Part shown: piece by piece, positions 34,134-44,119 of the stretch
Layout: the number at the start of each line of letters is the position of its first letter
How positions within the stretch are numbered: position 1 is the stretch's first letter
Source of the DNA: Ferranicluibacter rubi
Lineage (GTDB): Bacteria > Pseudomonadota > Alphaproteobacteria > Rhizobiales > Rhizobiaceae
Direction of reading: 5' to 3'
Length of the DNA: 64,000 nucleotides
NCBI RefSeq assembly: GCF_011603255.1
Contig: NZ_JAANCM010000010.1
Span: forward strand, 1-64,000
Made by a program: the position numbers and the translations under genes
The notes under the pieces: model-generated
Told to the model about the DNA's origin: nothing
The model's input: only the letters and a program-made list of their open reading frames with translations
The model's database searches: none

Positions 34134-34334
34134 CGCCTCCTTCAGAAGGGTTGGAAAGCTCGGCCGGCTGCAGATTTGGCGTCATGCCATGGGTTTCCGC
34201 CGCTGTTCGAACCTGATGGACGAGTTTCACCTTGAAGCTGGACAGCCGCAATCTGACGGATCCTCCAGGTTGCACATCTGCCTCAAAGACCTATTGATCG
34301 AGGCAGCCGGGTTCGTGATGGCGAGGGAGGTCCG
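34134..34334. other. luxR - methyltransferase intergenic region
   Basis: 200 bp containing the lux-box-like site at 34251-34270 and presumably a leftward promoter for the two downstream genes. Confidence 0.5.
34251..34270 (-). promoter_or_regulatory. lux-box-like element
   Basis: The plus strand reads ATCTGACGGA then TCCTCCAGGT. The two arms are complementary at 7 of 10 positions, and the site matches the classical 20-bp lux box (ACCTGTAGGATCGTACAGGT) at 15 of 20 positions, including CTG and CAGGT at the edges and GGATC at the centre. It lies 118 bp upstream of the methyltransferase-like start, a position from which a LuxR-AHL complex could activate the leftward transcript. Confidence 0.65.
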
Positions 34335-35054
34335 CTAGATGTTGATCAGATCAAGGATCGTGGCGCGGGCAACCGCGTGATGGCTGGTGAGCGCGCCAAG
34401 CTTGTGCCGCGCCGTCCTCAAATACAAGCGGACGGAGCTTTCCGAAATCTCCAAAGTGGCCGCGATCTGTTTGTGGATCTGTCCGGCTGCGAGCAGTTCT
34501 AGACACTGCTTTTCTCGCCGTGACAAAGCCTTGCTCCGGACCACCGGGCGCAGGCCTGTAACGCCAAGGATCGTCTCGTGAAGGTAGTAGGAGAGAACAT
34601 GGAGGTCGTTGATGATCAGGGCCCTGAGGTCTGCCCAGTCCGGCTGCGTGAAATGGGAAGAAACGGAGAAAAATGCCCGTTCCCCGTAGGGGCCGCGAAT
34701 AGGAAAGGTGAGGCCATTCGGACCGACACCGTGCGACAGGGCCTCTTCGAAAAAAAGAGACACATTGCGGTCGGTTCGATCCACGGATTCCCAGTCGACC
34801 GGCAGAAGACCGGCAAGGCTGACCCCGATCAGTGGGTCGAGTTCGAAGAAATTACGAGCGACATAGGTGTCTACCCAAGCTTCGGGATAGGTTGTGAAGT
34901 AGAAGGGGTCGTGCTTCGACGACGATTTGAATCTCAACGCGAGAAACGTCGCGTGGGAGAGGTCGTAACGCGCGCAGGTTATGCGCAGTAAGCTGTCGAT
35001 TTCACCACGATGCTTCGTGTCTCTGATGTCCTCAAGCGTTAGGTGAAGGCGCAA
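34335..35054 (-). CDS. LuxR-family acyl-homoserine-lactone receptor (LuxR solo)
   Basis: 239-aa regulator with an N-terminal autoinducer-binding domain (about residues 15-160) and a C-terminal GerE HTH (about 175-235). All six usual AHL-pocket residues appear in order: Trp and Tyr in EAWVDTYVARN, Asp-Pro in ELDPLIG, Trp in PVDWES and Gly in GPNGLTFP. The HTH has LSRREKQCLELLAAG and SESSVRLYLRTARHKLGA. So it should bind a real AHL. No luxI-type synthase is in the window. Start is TTG 35054, behind GGAGTAAGA. It precedes the methyltransferase-like and 469-aa genes and is divergent from an MFS exporter. Confidence 0.92.
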   Translation of the reverse strand: MRLHLTLEDIRDTKHRGEIDSLLRITCARYDLSHATFLALRFKSSSKHDPFYFTTYPEAWVDTYVARNFFELDPLIGVSLAGLLPVDWESVDRTDRNVSLFFEEALSHGVGPNGLTFPIRGPYGERAFFSVSSHFTQPDWADLRALIINDLHVLSYYLHETILGVTGLRPVVRSKALSRREKQCLELLAAGQIHKQIAATLEISESSVRLYLRTARHKLGALTSHHAVARATILDLINI

Positions 35055-35066
35055 TCTTACTCCGAT

Positions 35067-35088
35067 CGAGACGAGGTCTTACGTCTCG
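35067..35088. promoter_or_regulatory. Inverted repeat in the luxR-MFS divergent promoter
   Basis: CGAGACG, 8-bp spacer, CGTCTCG: perfect 7-bp arms, 13 bp upstream of the luxR start. Candidate operator for luxR and/or the MFS gene; binding protein unknown. Confidence 0.5.
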
Positions 35089-35181
35089 TAACCATAGTCT
35101 GATTTGGCGTGCACTGACAGCTTCGCATACCTGTCATATCCGACAATCCGAATGGTGGTTTGCCGACACGAGGTGAGAGAA

Positions 35182-36366
35182 ATGGCAGAGCCCGAGGTCA
35201 GCAAGGACCGTATTCCCCCGGGGGTGCTTCTCCTGACGGTGGGGGCCGGTTTCGTCACCCTAACGCGCGCCATGACGCTTTCCTTCCTCGCCGTGAAACT
35301 CCAGCAGACCTTTGGGCTGACGCCGATGATGATCGGGCTCTTGCTCGGATTTGGTTCGCTGACGGGCGCGATCGCCGGACCTTTTGCTGGAGCGCTCTCG
35401 GATCGAACCGGTCGGAAGGTGATGTTGTCGCTCGTGCTGGGCACACTTTCCATCTCAACACTGGTTTTGGGACTGGCCGAAAGCGTCCTCCTGTTCAGCG
35501 TCGCGCAATGTGTCGCGGCAACGGCGATGTCCCTCTACGGCCCGATCTCGCGGGCGTTGATGAGTGACCTCTGCACCGAGCGGACACGGCTGAAATACTT
35601 CTCCTGGCGGTACACTGCATCGAATGCCGGGTGGGTTGTCGGTCCTCTCATCGGCGTCGGTGCGGGCTTGGCATCCACACCCCTCTTTCTCGTCGGGGCA
35701 TGCGTTTACGGGGCGATGGCGCTCCTTCTGTATCGCTCATATCGGCCAGCCGCGGTCGATCCGGACGAGCCGAAAGCATTAAGGCCAGGTGTCATCGCGA
35801 GTATCCGGGAGGCGTTCGGCAACAGCGCTTTGGTCTATTTTACCTTGGGCAGCACGTTGTTCGTTGCCGTGTATGGCCAGTGGTCGGCAACGCTTGCTCC
35901 CTACCTCGTTGAAAACATGAAGGATGGTGCGACCATCTACGCATACCTGTTGTCCATCAACGGTCTCGTCGTGCTCACGGCGAGCGCTTTCACCCGACCG
36001 ATGATCGAGCGGGTCGGACCATTACGGGCACTGCTCTTGGGATCTGGCTTGCTCGTCGTCAGTCAGCTTTGTTTTTCCGTATCGGATGGATTGGCGGGTT
36101 TTGCCGCCTCTATGGTGGTCTTCACCCTTGGCGAAATTCTCGTGGTGCCCGCCGAGTACATGCTCGTCGACAGCATATCATACGCCAAGAACCGCGGACG
36201 CTCCTTCGGGGCGCATTCCCTCTCGGCCGTCGGTGGCTTTATCGGGCCGACCTTCGGTGGCGCGGCGTTGGAACTGCTGGGAGGATCAGCAATGTTTCTG
36301 CTCTTTGCAGCCTTCATAATTTTGGGCACAATCTTCTTCTTTGCCGGTGCGGGAAAGCAGCGCTAA
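35182..36366 (+). CDS. Major facilitator superfamily transporter (putative exporter)
   Basis: 394-aa protein with twelve hydrophobic segments. It has the MFS loop 2-3 motif in the form GALSDRTGRKVMLSLV (about residue 73) and a drug-exporter-like N-terminal half. The C-terminal half contains LISING-type TM7 and GPTFGGAALELLGG. The start at 35182 is preceded by GAGGTGAGAGAA. Its position divergent to luxR suggests export of, or immunity to, the product of the linked methyltransferase-like and unknown genes; substrate not readable. Confidence 0.9.
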   Translation: MAEPEVSKDRIPPGVLLLTVGAGFVTLTRAMTLSFLAVKLQQTFGLTPMMIGLLLGFGSLTGAIAGPFAGALSDRTGRKVMLSLVLGTLSISTLVLGLAESVLLFSVAQCVAATAMSLYGPISRALMSDLCTERTRLKYFSWRYTASNAGWVVGPLIGVGAGLASTPLFLVGACVYGAMALLLYRSYRPAAVDPDEPKALRPGVIASIREAFGNSALVYFTLGSTLFVAVYGQWSATLAPYLVENMKDGATIYAYLLSINGLVVLTASAFTRPMIERVGPLRALLLGSGLLVVSQLCFSVSDGLAGFAASMVVFTLGEILVVPAEYMLVDSISYAKNRGRSFGAHSLSAVGGFIGPTFGGAALELLGGSAMFLLFAAFIILGTIFFFAGAGKQR

Positions 36367-36953
36367 TCACCCTCAAGTGTCGAAGTTCTGGCCGCAGCGA
36401 TACTCAACCATTCCGGCCATCTGACACCATGTTTCGCTCTGTTGTCCCGATGTCAAATCCGTCGAAGGATCGGGGAAGCGGACCCGCTCGCCGGGGGCTG
36501 TCGGTCCCGGTTTCCGACGGTGTCGGCGCTATGCTAAACCTCCTGCGGCAACCCTTTATCCGGTCTCACGGGAGGCGAACGGCTTTCGCGCAAAGCGCTG
36601 CAGCTGGTATGCCCTTTCTCGGCTGATCCTTCGACATGGGCGGTCGCGCTTGCTTCCCGCAACGATCAGTCCGATACCTGCGATTGTTGCCGAGACCATG
36701 CCACCGCGGTGTCGACTCGGCCTTCGCGCTGGCCGGGGTTGCGACGACGATCTCCATCGTCGTGCCCGCATTTTGAGGAGAATGCCTCGCGCGCGCCCCG
36801 ATCAATCGAGCGTCTCCGCTGACGCCAGCGTCGGCCCGCAGACGTTCGACCTCATCCTTTTCATGTCTCGACATGGCGATGCGATAGGCGTCAGATCCGG
36901 CCAAGCCAACGCAACGAGTCTACACCTTCGATGGTGCCAGTTCACGCTGGTGT
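36367..36953. other. Intergenic, no supported gene
   Basis: About 590 bp. One plus frame near 36705-36775 gives a hydrophobic tail (FALAGVATTISIVVPAF) ending in a stop. It could be the relic C-terminus of a membrane protein. Nothing else is recognisable. Confidence 0.45.
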
Positions 36954-37679
36954 CTATTCGGCGGCGGCATCGAGGAGAACAAGCCGATCATCCGGTAGCG
37001 AACGCTGCAGCGATTTTGCTTCCGGCCAGGGTAACGTCAGCCACGCTTCGACCTCATCTTGTGTCGTGAGGATCACCGGCATCGCCTTGGGGTGAACTGG
37101 TCCGACGACCGCGTTGGGCGGGCAGGTGAGGAAGGCATAGTAGTCCGCGGTGATCAGGCCTTCCTTGACCTTGCGCACGCTCGTCCAGTCCTTGACCCAG
37201 ATTCCGGCAAAGAACAGAAGCGGTTCGCTTGTGTCGCCCGCAAACCAAGCATTTGGCGTGCGCCCGCCTTCGACCTTGGCGGCCGGGTTCGGCTCGGCAA
37301 AGCGGGTGAGGGGCACGACGCAGCGGTTCTCGACCCCCAGCCAGCGCGTCCAGTGGCGGCTTGCGGTATTGCGCACATTGGTCGTGCCACCGTCCGGCTC
37401 GTGTTTGAGGAGCCTGTCGAAGTCCACGTCCTTCCCCTTGGCGCGCAGTTTGTCGGCTCGCTTGGTCGCGGCCTCGTACAGCGCCTGGCTCGAGCTCGGC
37501 ATGCCCCATCGCACAGACGCCAGCTCGCGCACCCCGTCGGGTGCGTTTCGCACGATCGGCGCCATCCGGTCGGGGTAGACATCGAGCGACGGCTCCATAT
37601 TGCCGATGATGTCACGGGCAGCATTGGCAAAGGCGCGGATCGCCTCCTGGTTCGTCGTGATGTTGTAGAGGTTACACAT
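36954..37679 (-). CDS. SRAP-family protein (YedK/HMCES-like abasic-site shield)
   Basis: 241-aa SOS-response-associated peptidase-fold protein. It forms a thiazolidine crosslink with abasic sites in single-stranded DNA through its N-terminal Cys. Met-Cys-Asn (MCNLY) gives Cys2 after Met removal. Other hallmarks: DRMAPIVRN, VRWGMPS, the Asn/Arg stretch TNVRNTASRHWTRWLG, CVVPLTRFAEP and VHPKAMPVILT with the active-site His. Start at 37679 is fixed by the required Cys2 and by GGGAAG upstream. It is divergent from the imuA-imuB-dnaE2 operon, with a LexA box between them, which fits a DNA-damage role. Confidence 0.93.
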   Translation of the reverse strand: MCNLYNITTNQEAIRAFANAARDIIGNMEPSLDVYPDRMAPIVRNAPDGVRELASVRWGMPSSSQALYEAATKRADKLRAKGKDVDFDRLLKHEPDGGTTNVRNTASRHWTRWLGVENRCVVPLTRFAEPNPAAKVEGGRTPNAWFAGDTSEPLLFFAGIWVKDWTSVRKVKEGLITADYYAFLTCPPNAVVGPVHPKAMPVILTTQDEVEAWLTLPWPEAKSLQRSLPDDRLVLLDAAAE

Positions 37680-37930
37680 CTGTCGCTTCCCGCAGTGATG
37701 GCTGATCGAGAGATAGGGTTGGGCGATCCTAGCATGCGGACAAGATTTTACGAGTAGCGACCAGTCGGGGAGTGGGCGATGACGCATGCTCCACAGGCCG
37801 GTACATTTCCTGTTGATGATCCGGAAGGTGGTCCGCGACTTACCATTCTGAATCAAAAGCGGAATCGCCAACCTCTGCACTTTCCCGATTATTTTCCTAT
37901 TGAAGGCGGACTTGACTCCTATCGCGAAAA

Positions 37931-37945
37931 GAACAAGTCATGAAC
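37931..37945. promoter_or_regulatory. LexA (SOS) box
   Basis: GAAC, 7 bp (AAGTCAT), GAAC: an exact match to the alphaproteobacterial direct-repeat LexA operator (GTTC-N7-GTTC on the other strand). It is 67 bp before imuA and in the shared region with the SRAP gene. Confidence 0.85.
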
Positions 37946-38012
37946 ATCAACTTCGTTAGCGGCATGATGCCGCGCTTGTAACCCGCAAAACCTTGAGAGG
38001 AGTGCGTGATCG

Positions 38013-38765
38013 ATGACGGCTGCCCGCGCACAGGTTCTCACCGAGCTTCGCGACCGGATCGCGACGCTGGAGCGCAGCGTTCCGCGACAAGCCGGCTGGC
38101 TGTCGTTCGGCGTGCTCGCCATCGATGCCGTTCTGCCGGGCGGCGGTCTTGCCCGTGGTGCCCTGCACGAGATCGCCGGCGGCGGATCCGGCACGGTCGA
38201 TGGTGCGGCAGCAGCCCTGTTTGCTGCGGGGATTGCCGCGCGCACCAAGGGCAAGGTCGTCTGGTGCCTCACGCGGCCGGACCTGTTCTTCCCCGCGCTT
38301 GCCCAGGTCGGCCTTGATGCCAATCGTGTGGTCTTCGTGGAAGTCGATCGTGAGGAGGACGTGCTGGCTTCGATGGAAGAGGGCCTATCGCATGGCGGTC
38401 TCGGTGCCGTGGTCGGCGAACTCGTGCGCCTGCCAATGACCGCCTCGCGTCGGCTCCAGCTTGCCGCCGAGAAGTCCGGGACGCTCGGTCTCGTGGTGCG
38501 GCGATGGCGACGGCAGACGGAGGCCAACGACTTCGGCCAGCCGACGGCATCCACCACGCGCTGGCGGGTCAGCGTGCTGCCGTCGGTGGCGCTGCCGGTT
38601 CCCGGTGTCGGCCGGCCGCAATGGTTCCTGGAGCTGATGCGGGTCAAATCGGGAGAATGCGCGGAATTTACTGTCGGAGCCTGTGATGCCCAGGGTCGTA
38701 TCCATCTATCTGCCGACGCTACCGACCGATCGCATCCGTCGCGACGATCCGGATATTCCGCCTGA
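38013..38765 (+). CDS. imuA: ImuA, RecA-like mutasome accessory protein
   Basis: 250-aa protein of the ImuA family, distantly related to RecA/SulA, which cooperates with ImuB and DnaE2 in damage-induced mutagenesis. Seen: LSFGVLAIDAVLPGGGLARGALHEIAGGG (loop replacing a Walker A), then VVWCLTRPDLFFPALAQVGL and TLGLVVRRW. First gene of the cassette; it overlaps imuB by 80 bp in a different frame. Start ATG 38013, with GAGAGGAG upstream. Regulated by the LexA box at 37931-37945. Confidence 0.95.
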   Translation: MTAARAQVLTELRDRIATLERSVPRQAGWLSFGVLAIDAVLPGGGLARGALHEIAGGGSGTVDGAAAALFAAGIAARTKGKVVWCLTRPDLFFPALAQVGLDANRVVFVEVDREEDVLASMEEGLSHGGLGAVVGELVRLPMTASRRLQLAAEKSGTLGLVVRRWRRQTEANDFGQPTASTTRWRVSVLPSVALPVPGVGRPQWFLELMRVKSGECAEFTVGACDAQGRIHLSADATDRSHPSRRSGYSA

Positions 38766-40197
38766 GCAGCCGGTGGTGGTGATCGCGCGAAGCGGTGCCA
38801 AGCGCTGGGTATCGTCAGCGGATGCGGCAGCCGTTACGGCCGGCGTGCGCATCGGCATGGCTGCCGCCAAGGCGCAGGCCTTGTTCTCCGGGCTGATGAT
38901 GGTGGATGCCGATCCGGTGGCCGACGCACGGGCGCTCGAGCGGTTGTCGCTCTGGGCGCTGAAGATCTACTCGCCCGTCGTTGCCGTGGATGGCACCGAC
39001 GGCATCGTGCTTGACACGGAAGGCGCCGATCATCTCCAGGGCGGCGAGGCGATGATGATCTCCGGGATTGCCAACCGCTTCCGCCCAAAGGGCCTCACGG
39101 CACGCGTCGCCATCGCCGATACCTGGGGTGCCGCGCACGCCTGCGCCCGCACCATCGCGCGCGAGACCGTGATCGTGCCCACGGGCCAGACAGCGAGAGC
39201 CGTCGAGCGTCTGCCGATCGCGCGGCTGCGTCTGCCCGAGAAGACCGTGTCCGATCTGCGCACGCTCGGCTTCCGCACCATCGGCGAACTTTCCGCCACG
39301 CCGCGTGCGCCGCTGGCGCTTCGCTTTGGCCCCGAGATCGGCCGCCGGCTTGATCAGATGTTCGGCCGCGTGTCTGAGCCGATCGATCCTGTCCGCACGC
39401 CGGACCTCATCGTCGTCTCGCGCTCCTTTGCCGAGCCCATCGGAGCCGCCGAGACCATCGACAAGTATGTCGGTCGTCTGGTGGTGGCGCTCGTGGAGAA
39501 GCTGCAGGAGAGGGGGCTTGGCATCCGGCGCGCCGATCTCCTTGTGGAGAAAGTGGACGGCACGCGTCAGGCGATCCGGGCGGGCACGGCAAAGCCCGCC
39601 CGCGACATCGCCTGGCTCACAAAACTCTTCCGCGACCGCACCGAAAAGATCGAGCCGGGCTTCGGTATCGAGAAGCTGTCGCTGGCCGCCGTCATGGCGG
39701 AGCCGCTGGAGGAGACGCAGAGCGCATCAACCCTTGTCGATGACACCGATCGCGACATCACGCCGTTGATCGACATCTTCGGCAATCGCGGTCACAGGGT
39801 CTACCGCTATGCGGCGGTTGCCAGCGACGTGCCGGAACGTAGCGTGCGCCGGATCGCGGCGGCCGCCGCCGATGTGCTGGAGACATGGACCCTACACTGG
39901 CCGCGCCCGACGCGTCTTCTGGCCCACCCCGACCCGATCGACGTCATCGCGCTCCTGCCCGACCAGCCGCCCGTGTCGTTTACCTGGCGCGGCAAGCGGA
40001 GACGCGTCAAGCGGGCGGACGGGCCTGAGCGTGTCTTTGGCGAGTGGTGGAAGCGCGACAGCGAGATTGCAGCCGTGCGCGATTACTTCACACTGGAGGA
40101 CGAGGCAGGCGAACGCTTCTGGGTGTTCCGCAGCGGCGACGGCGAGAACTTGGCGACCGGCTCGCACCGCTGGTTCCTGCACGGGATCTTCGCATGA
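38686..40197 (+). CDS. imuB: ImuB, inactive Y-family polymerase homologue
   Basis: 503-aa Y-family-like protein that acts as the hub linking DnaE2, ImuA and the beta clamp. Its N-terminus reads [14 protein letters not shown]; the Asp-containing catalytic motif of active Y-family polymerases is missing, as known for ImuB. A thumb/little-finger region ([22 protein letters not shown]) and a long C-terminal tail with [16 protein letters not shown] follow. Start ATG 38686 after GGAG (GTG 38683 is the alternative); it lies inside the imuA 3' end. dnaE2 begins 10 bp after its stop. Confidence 0.95.
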   Translation: MPRVVSIYLPTLPTDRIRRDDPDIPPEQPVVVIARSGAKRWVSSADAAAVTAGVRIGMAAAKAQALFSGLMMVDADPVADARALERLSLWALKIYSPVVAVDGTDGIVLDTEGADHLQGGEAMMISGIANRFRPKGLTARVAIADTWGAAHACARTIARETVIVPTGQTARAVERLPIARLRLPEKTVSDLRTLGFRTIGELSATPRAPLALRFGPEIGRRLDQMFGRVSEPIDPVRTPDLIVVSRSFAEPIGAAETIDKYVGRLVVALVEKLQERGLGIRRADLLVEKVDGTRQAIRAGTAKPARDIAWLTKLFRDRTEKIEPGFGIEKLSLAAVMAEPLEETQSASTLVDDTDRDITPLIDIFGNRGHRVYRYAAVASDVPERSVRRIAAAAADVLETWTLHWPRPTRLLAHPDPIDVIALLPDQPPVSFTWRGKRRRVKRADGPERVFGEWWKRDSEIAAVRDYFTLEDEAGERFWVFRSGDGENLATGSHRWFLHGIFA

Positions 40198-40207
40198 GAT
40201 GCGCCGC

Positions 40208-43200
40208 ATGAGATATGCCGAGCTCCAGGTCACGACCCACTTCTCGTTCCTGCGCGGCGCGTCCTCAGCAGAAGAGCTGTTTGCGACCGCCCATGCGCTC
40301 GGCATTCAGGCGTTGGGTATTGTTGATCGCAATTCGCTCGCGGGCATCGTGCGGGCGCTCGAGGCGTCGCGCACGACCGGCATCCGTCTGGTGGTCGGCT
40401 GCAGGCTCGATCTTGCCGACGGCATGTCAGTGCTGGTCTATCCGACCGACCGCGCCGCCTATTCCCGCCTTACCCGTCTTCTGACGCTCGGCAAGGGCCG
40501 TGGCGGCAAGGGCAACTGCATCCTGTCGTTTGAGGATCTCGAACTCTATGCCGAGGGCCTCATCGCCGTGCTCGTGCCCGATCTGCCTGACGAGACCTGC
40601 GCGGTGCAGCTCCGCAAGCTGTCGGGTGCCTTCGGTGATCGTGCCTATCTCGCTCTGTCCCTGCGCCGCCGGCCGAACGACCAGATGCGGCTGCATGAGC
40701 TCGAGATCCTTGCCCACCGCTACCGGGTGCGCACCGTCGTCACCAACAACGTGCTTTTCCACGAGCCGGGCCGTCGGCAGCTCCAGGACATCGTCACCTG
40801 TATCCGCAACAACACCACCATCGACGCGGTCGGCTTCGAGCGCGAGCGCCATGCCGACCGGTACCTCAAGCCGCCGGAGGAGATGGAGCGTCTGTTCCCG
40901 CGCCACCGCGAGGCGCTCGCCCGAACGATGGAGATCGTGTCCCGCTGCACTTTTTCGCTTGAGGAACTGACATACCAATACCCGGAAGAGGCGATCATTC
41001 CCGGCAAGACACCGCAAGAGTCCCTCGAGCACTATGTCTGGGAGTGCATCCCCGATCGCTATCCCGAAGGTCTGCCCCCGAGCGTGCTGAAGACCGTGCG
41101 CCATGAGCTCGATCTCATCCGCACCATGCGCTACGCACCCTACTTCCTCACCGTCTTCTCGATCGTGCGCTTTGCCCGCTCGCAAGGCATACTCTGCCAG
41201 GGGCGGGGATCGGCTGCAAACTCCGCCGTCTGCTACATCCTCGGCATCACTTCGATCGATCCCGAGACCAATGACCTGCTGTTCGAGCGCTTCGTCAGCC
41301 AGGAGCGGGACGAGCCTCCGGATATCGATGTCGACTTTGAGCATGAGCGGCGCGAAGAGGTCATCCAGTGGATCTACAAGACCTATACGCATCAGAAGGC
41401 AGCGCTCTGTTCCACCGTCACACGCTATAGGGCCAAGGGCGCGATCCGCGACGTCGGCAAGGCGCTGGGCCTGCCGGAAGATCTGATCAAGGCGCTTTCG
41501 TCCGGCATGTGGTCGTGGTCGGAGGCGGTCAGCGAGAGGAACGTCAAGGAGCTGAACCTCAACCCGGACGATCGGCGGCTGGTGCTGACGCTGTCGCTTG
41601 CCCAACAGCTCATGGGCGCGCCGCGCCATCTCGGCCAGCATCCGGGTGGCTTCGTGCTGACGCACGATCGCCTGGACGATCTCGTGCCCATCGAGCCAGC
41701 GAGCATGGCGGACCGGCAGATCATCGAGTGGGACAAGGACGATGTCGAGGCGCTGAAGATGATGAAGGTCGACGTGCTTGCGCTCGGCATGCTCACCTGC
41801 ATGTCCAAGGCCTTCGACCTCATCCGCGCGCACAAGCACGAAGATCTCGACCTCGGCAGCCTCCCTCAGGAAGATGCTGCCACCTATGCGATGATCCGCA
41901 AGGCCGACACGCTCGGCACCTTCCAGATCGAAAGCCGGGCGCAGATGGCCATGCTGCCGCGGCTCAAGCCCCGGACCTTTTATGATCTCGTGGTGCAGGT
42001 GGCGATCGTGCGGCCGGGGCCCATCCAGGGCGACATGGTTCATCCCTATCTCCGTCGCCGGGAAGGCAAGGAGAAGGTGGAATATCCGACCCCCGAGCTT
42101 GAGTCCGTGCTCGGCAAGACGCTCGGCGTGCCGCTCTTCCAGGAAAGCGCCATGCGGGTGGCGATGGTCTGCGCGGGCTTTACCGGTGGCGAGGCCGATC
42201 AGTTGCGCAAGAGCATGGCCACCTTTAAGTTCACAGGCGGTGTGAGCCGGTTCAAGGACAAGCTGGTCTCGGGCATGGTGAAGAACGGCTACTCACCGGA
42301 GTTCGCCGAAAAGACCTTTAGCCAGCTCGAAGGCTTCGGCTCCTATGGCTTCCCCGAAAGCCATGCCGCCTCTTTCGCGCTGATTGCCTATGCCTCCAAC
42401 TTCGTGAAGTGTCATCATCCCGATGCCTTCTGCGCGGCCCTCCTCAACTCGCAGCCGATGGGCTTCTATGCGCCGGCCCAGATCGTCGGAGACGCGCGCG
42501 CCCATGGGGTCGAGATCCGCCCGGTCTGCGTCAACCGCTCCCGCTGGGACTGCACGCTGGAGAAGATATCCGGCACCAAGATGCGAGCTGTGCGTCTCGG
42601 CATGCGCATGGTGCGGGGGCTGGCCGCAGCCGATGCCGCTCGGATCGTCGCCGCCCGGATGGACGATCCCTTCGAGAGCGTCGACGACATGTGGCGGCGC
42701 TCCGGCGTGCCGGCGGCCTCTCTCGTCGAGTTGGCGGAGGCCGATGCCTTCCAGCCGAGCCTGCAGCTCGAGCGCCGGGACGCGCTCTGGGCAATCAAGG
42801 CGTTGCGCGACGAGCCGCTACCGCTGTTTGCCGCCGCGACGGAGCGCGAGATGCGAGCGATTGCCGAACAGCAGGAGCCGGAGGTGGCGCTGCGCCAAAT
42901 GACGGAGGGGCACAATGTGGTCCAGGACTATGGTCATGTCGGCCTGACATTGCGGGAGCATCCGGTCGCGTTTCTGCGGAAAGAACTCACAAAGCGCAGC
43001 ATGGTCACCTGCGAGGAAGCGATGACGGGCCGCAACGGCCGCTGGGTCTATACCGCCGGTCTCGTACTCGTTCGCCAGAAACCCGGATCGGCCAAGGGTG
43101 TCATGTTCATCACAATCGAGGACGAGACGGGGGCGGCCAACATCGTGGTCTGGCCGAGCCTGTTTGAGAAACGCCGGCGCGTGGTACTAGGGTCGTCCAT

Positions 43201-43471
43201 GATGGCGATCAACGGGCGCATCCAACGGGAAGGGCAGGTCGTCCACCTCGTGGCGCAGCAGCTCTTCGATCTCTCTGGCGACCTGTCCGCATTGGCGGAT
43301 ATGGATGCGGCGTTCAAGGTCACGTCAGGGCGGGGCGACGAGTTCGCGCATGGCTCCGTGGGCGGAGGCGATGCGCGGGACCGACCGAAGAAAGTGCCGC
43401 AGCCGAGGGACATCTTCGTGCGAGATTTGCATATCGATACGCTGAAGGTGAAGGCGCGGAACTTCCAGTAG
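40208..43471 (+). CDS. dnaE2: Error-prone DNA polymerase III alpha subunit DnaE2
   Basis: 1087-aa C-family polymerase for translesion synthesis; length matches the family. The N-terminal PHP domain starts [20 protein letters not shown]. The palm has [17 protein letters not shown] and [17 protein letters not shown] (catalytic acids of the PDIDVDF motif), then [12 protein letters not shown]. Fingers: [38 protein letters not shown]. The C-terminal OB fold includes [19 protein letters not shown]. The open frame upstream to 39809 is a shadow of imuB. Last gene of the LexA-controlled cassette. Confidence 0.96.
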   Translation: MRYAELQVTTHFSFLRGASSAEELFATAHALGIQALGIVDRNSLAGIVRALEASRTTGIRLVVGCRLDLADGMSVLVYPTDRAAYSRLTRLLTLGKGRGGKGNCILSFEDLELYAEGLIAVLVPDLPDETCAVQLRKLSGAFGDRAYLALSLRRRPNDQMRLHELEILAHRYRVRTVVTNNVLFHEPGRRQLQDIVTCIRNNTTIDAVGFERERHADRYLKPPEEMERLFPRHREALARTMEIVSRCTFSLEELTYQYPEEAIIPGKTPQESLEHYVWECIPDRYPEGLPPSVLKTVRHELDLIRTMRYAPYFLTVFSIVRFARSQGILCQGRGSAANSAVCYILGITSIDPETNDLLFERFVSQERDEPPDIDVDFEHERREEVIQWIYKTYTHQKAALCSTVTRYRAKGAIRDVGKALGLPEDLIKALSSGMWSWSEAVSERNVKELNLNPDDRRLVLTLSLAQQLMGAPRHLGQHPGGFVLTHDRLDDLVPIEPASMADRQIIEWDKDDVEALKMMKVDVLALGMLTCMSKAFDLIRAHKHEDLDLGSLPQEDAATYAMIRKADTLGTFQIESRAQMAMLPRLKPRTFYDLVVQVAIVRPGPIQGDMVHPYLRRREGKEKVEYPTPELESVLGKTLGVPLFQESAMRVAMVCAGFTGGEADQLRKSMATFKFTGGVSRFKDKLVSGMVKNGYSPEFAEKTFSQLEGFGSYGFPESHAASFALIAYASNFVKCHHPDAFCAALLNSQPMGFYAPAQIVGDARAHGVEIRPVCVNRSRWDCTLEKISGTKMRAVRLGMRMVRGLAAADAARIVAARMDDPFESVDDMWRRSGVPAASLVELAEADAFQPSLQLERRDALWAIKALRDEPLPLFAAATEREMRAIAEQQEPEVALRQMTEGHNVVQDYGHVGLTLREHPVAFLRKELTKRSMVTCEEAMTGRNGRWVYTAGLVLVRQKPGSAKGVMFITIEDETGAANIVVWPSLFEKRRRVVLGSSMMAINGRIQREGQVVHLVAQQLFDLSGDLSALADMDAAFKVTSGRGDEFAHGSVGGGDARDRPKKVPQPRDIFVRDLHIDTLKVKARNFQ

Positions 43472-43611
43472 CAGATGTCTGGTTTCTCAGCATCGGTCCG
43501 AAGAGACGTTGCATGAGCTAAATCGGTATTCGTTCTAAGCAGTTATGATTCGACGAGGCACGGAAGCACTGTGGATGAAGTCAACGTGAAAGATACCATC
43601 GTGATGGTTTG

Positions 43612-43945
43612 CGCTATGCCAGCGGGTCGACGGACGCGGGATGGGCGCTGGTCGAGCATTTAATCCCACTTGCCAAGCACGGAGGCCGCAAACGTGAGGT
43701 CGACGGACGCGAAGTTCTCAACGTCCTGCAATACATCCTCAGCACGGGCTGCCAATAGCGGGCCGTTCCGGAAGAGTTGCCGCAGAGGAGCACCTGTTCA
43801 GCTTTTTCGATCTGTGGAACTGGGACGGCACGCTCGGTCCTATTCACTAGGAAAGGTCCGAGAAACGCAGCCAGGTGACGGCGCTCGAGGCTCGCCCGAG
43901 TGCAACGATCGTTGACATCTAGAGCGTCAAAAGCGCTGAAAACGC
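43612..43945 (+). pseudogene. IS5-family transposase relic
   Basis: The frame reads RYASGSTDAGWALVEHLIP, GGRKREVDGREVLNVLQYI, LSTGCQ, then TAG where Trp is expected, followed by AVPEELPQRSTCSAFFDLWNW, DGTLGPIH with another stop, and ATIVDI before VKSAE. This is the N-terminal third of an IS5-group transposase with two or more nonsense changes. No ends found. Confidence 0.8.
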
Positions 43946-44119
43946 GCGCTGCGGTGACCCGAGCAGACATGATGCGGGAACCAGATCAAGGCAGGATACG
44001 GAATATCCTCGTCGATGTCTGAGTGGACCAAACGGACAAGACATAGACGACGGTCCTGAGAGGTGGCTGGGTTTGTCTGAACAGTTTTGGGCGTTTTGCT
44101 AAGTGAATTCTCGCCTCGA

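Noticed and set aside
35130..35149. Second lux-box candidate upstream of the MFS gene (ACCTGTCATA...)
   Set aside because: Only about 12 of 20 positions match and the right half has no CAGGT; not better than chance.
31662..36366. Opine-metallophore (staphylopine/pseudopaline-like) cluster
   Set aside because: The exporter and SAM-type gene suggested it, but the 469-aa protein lacks an N-terminal GxGxxG dehydrogenase motif and the other lacks nicotianamine-synthase motifs.
40427..42043. 538-aa open frame antisense to dnaE2
   Set aside because: Lies wholly opposite conserved DnaE2 motifs; Arg/His-rich shadow composition.
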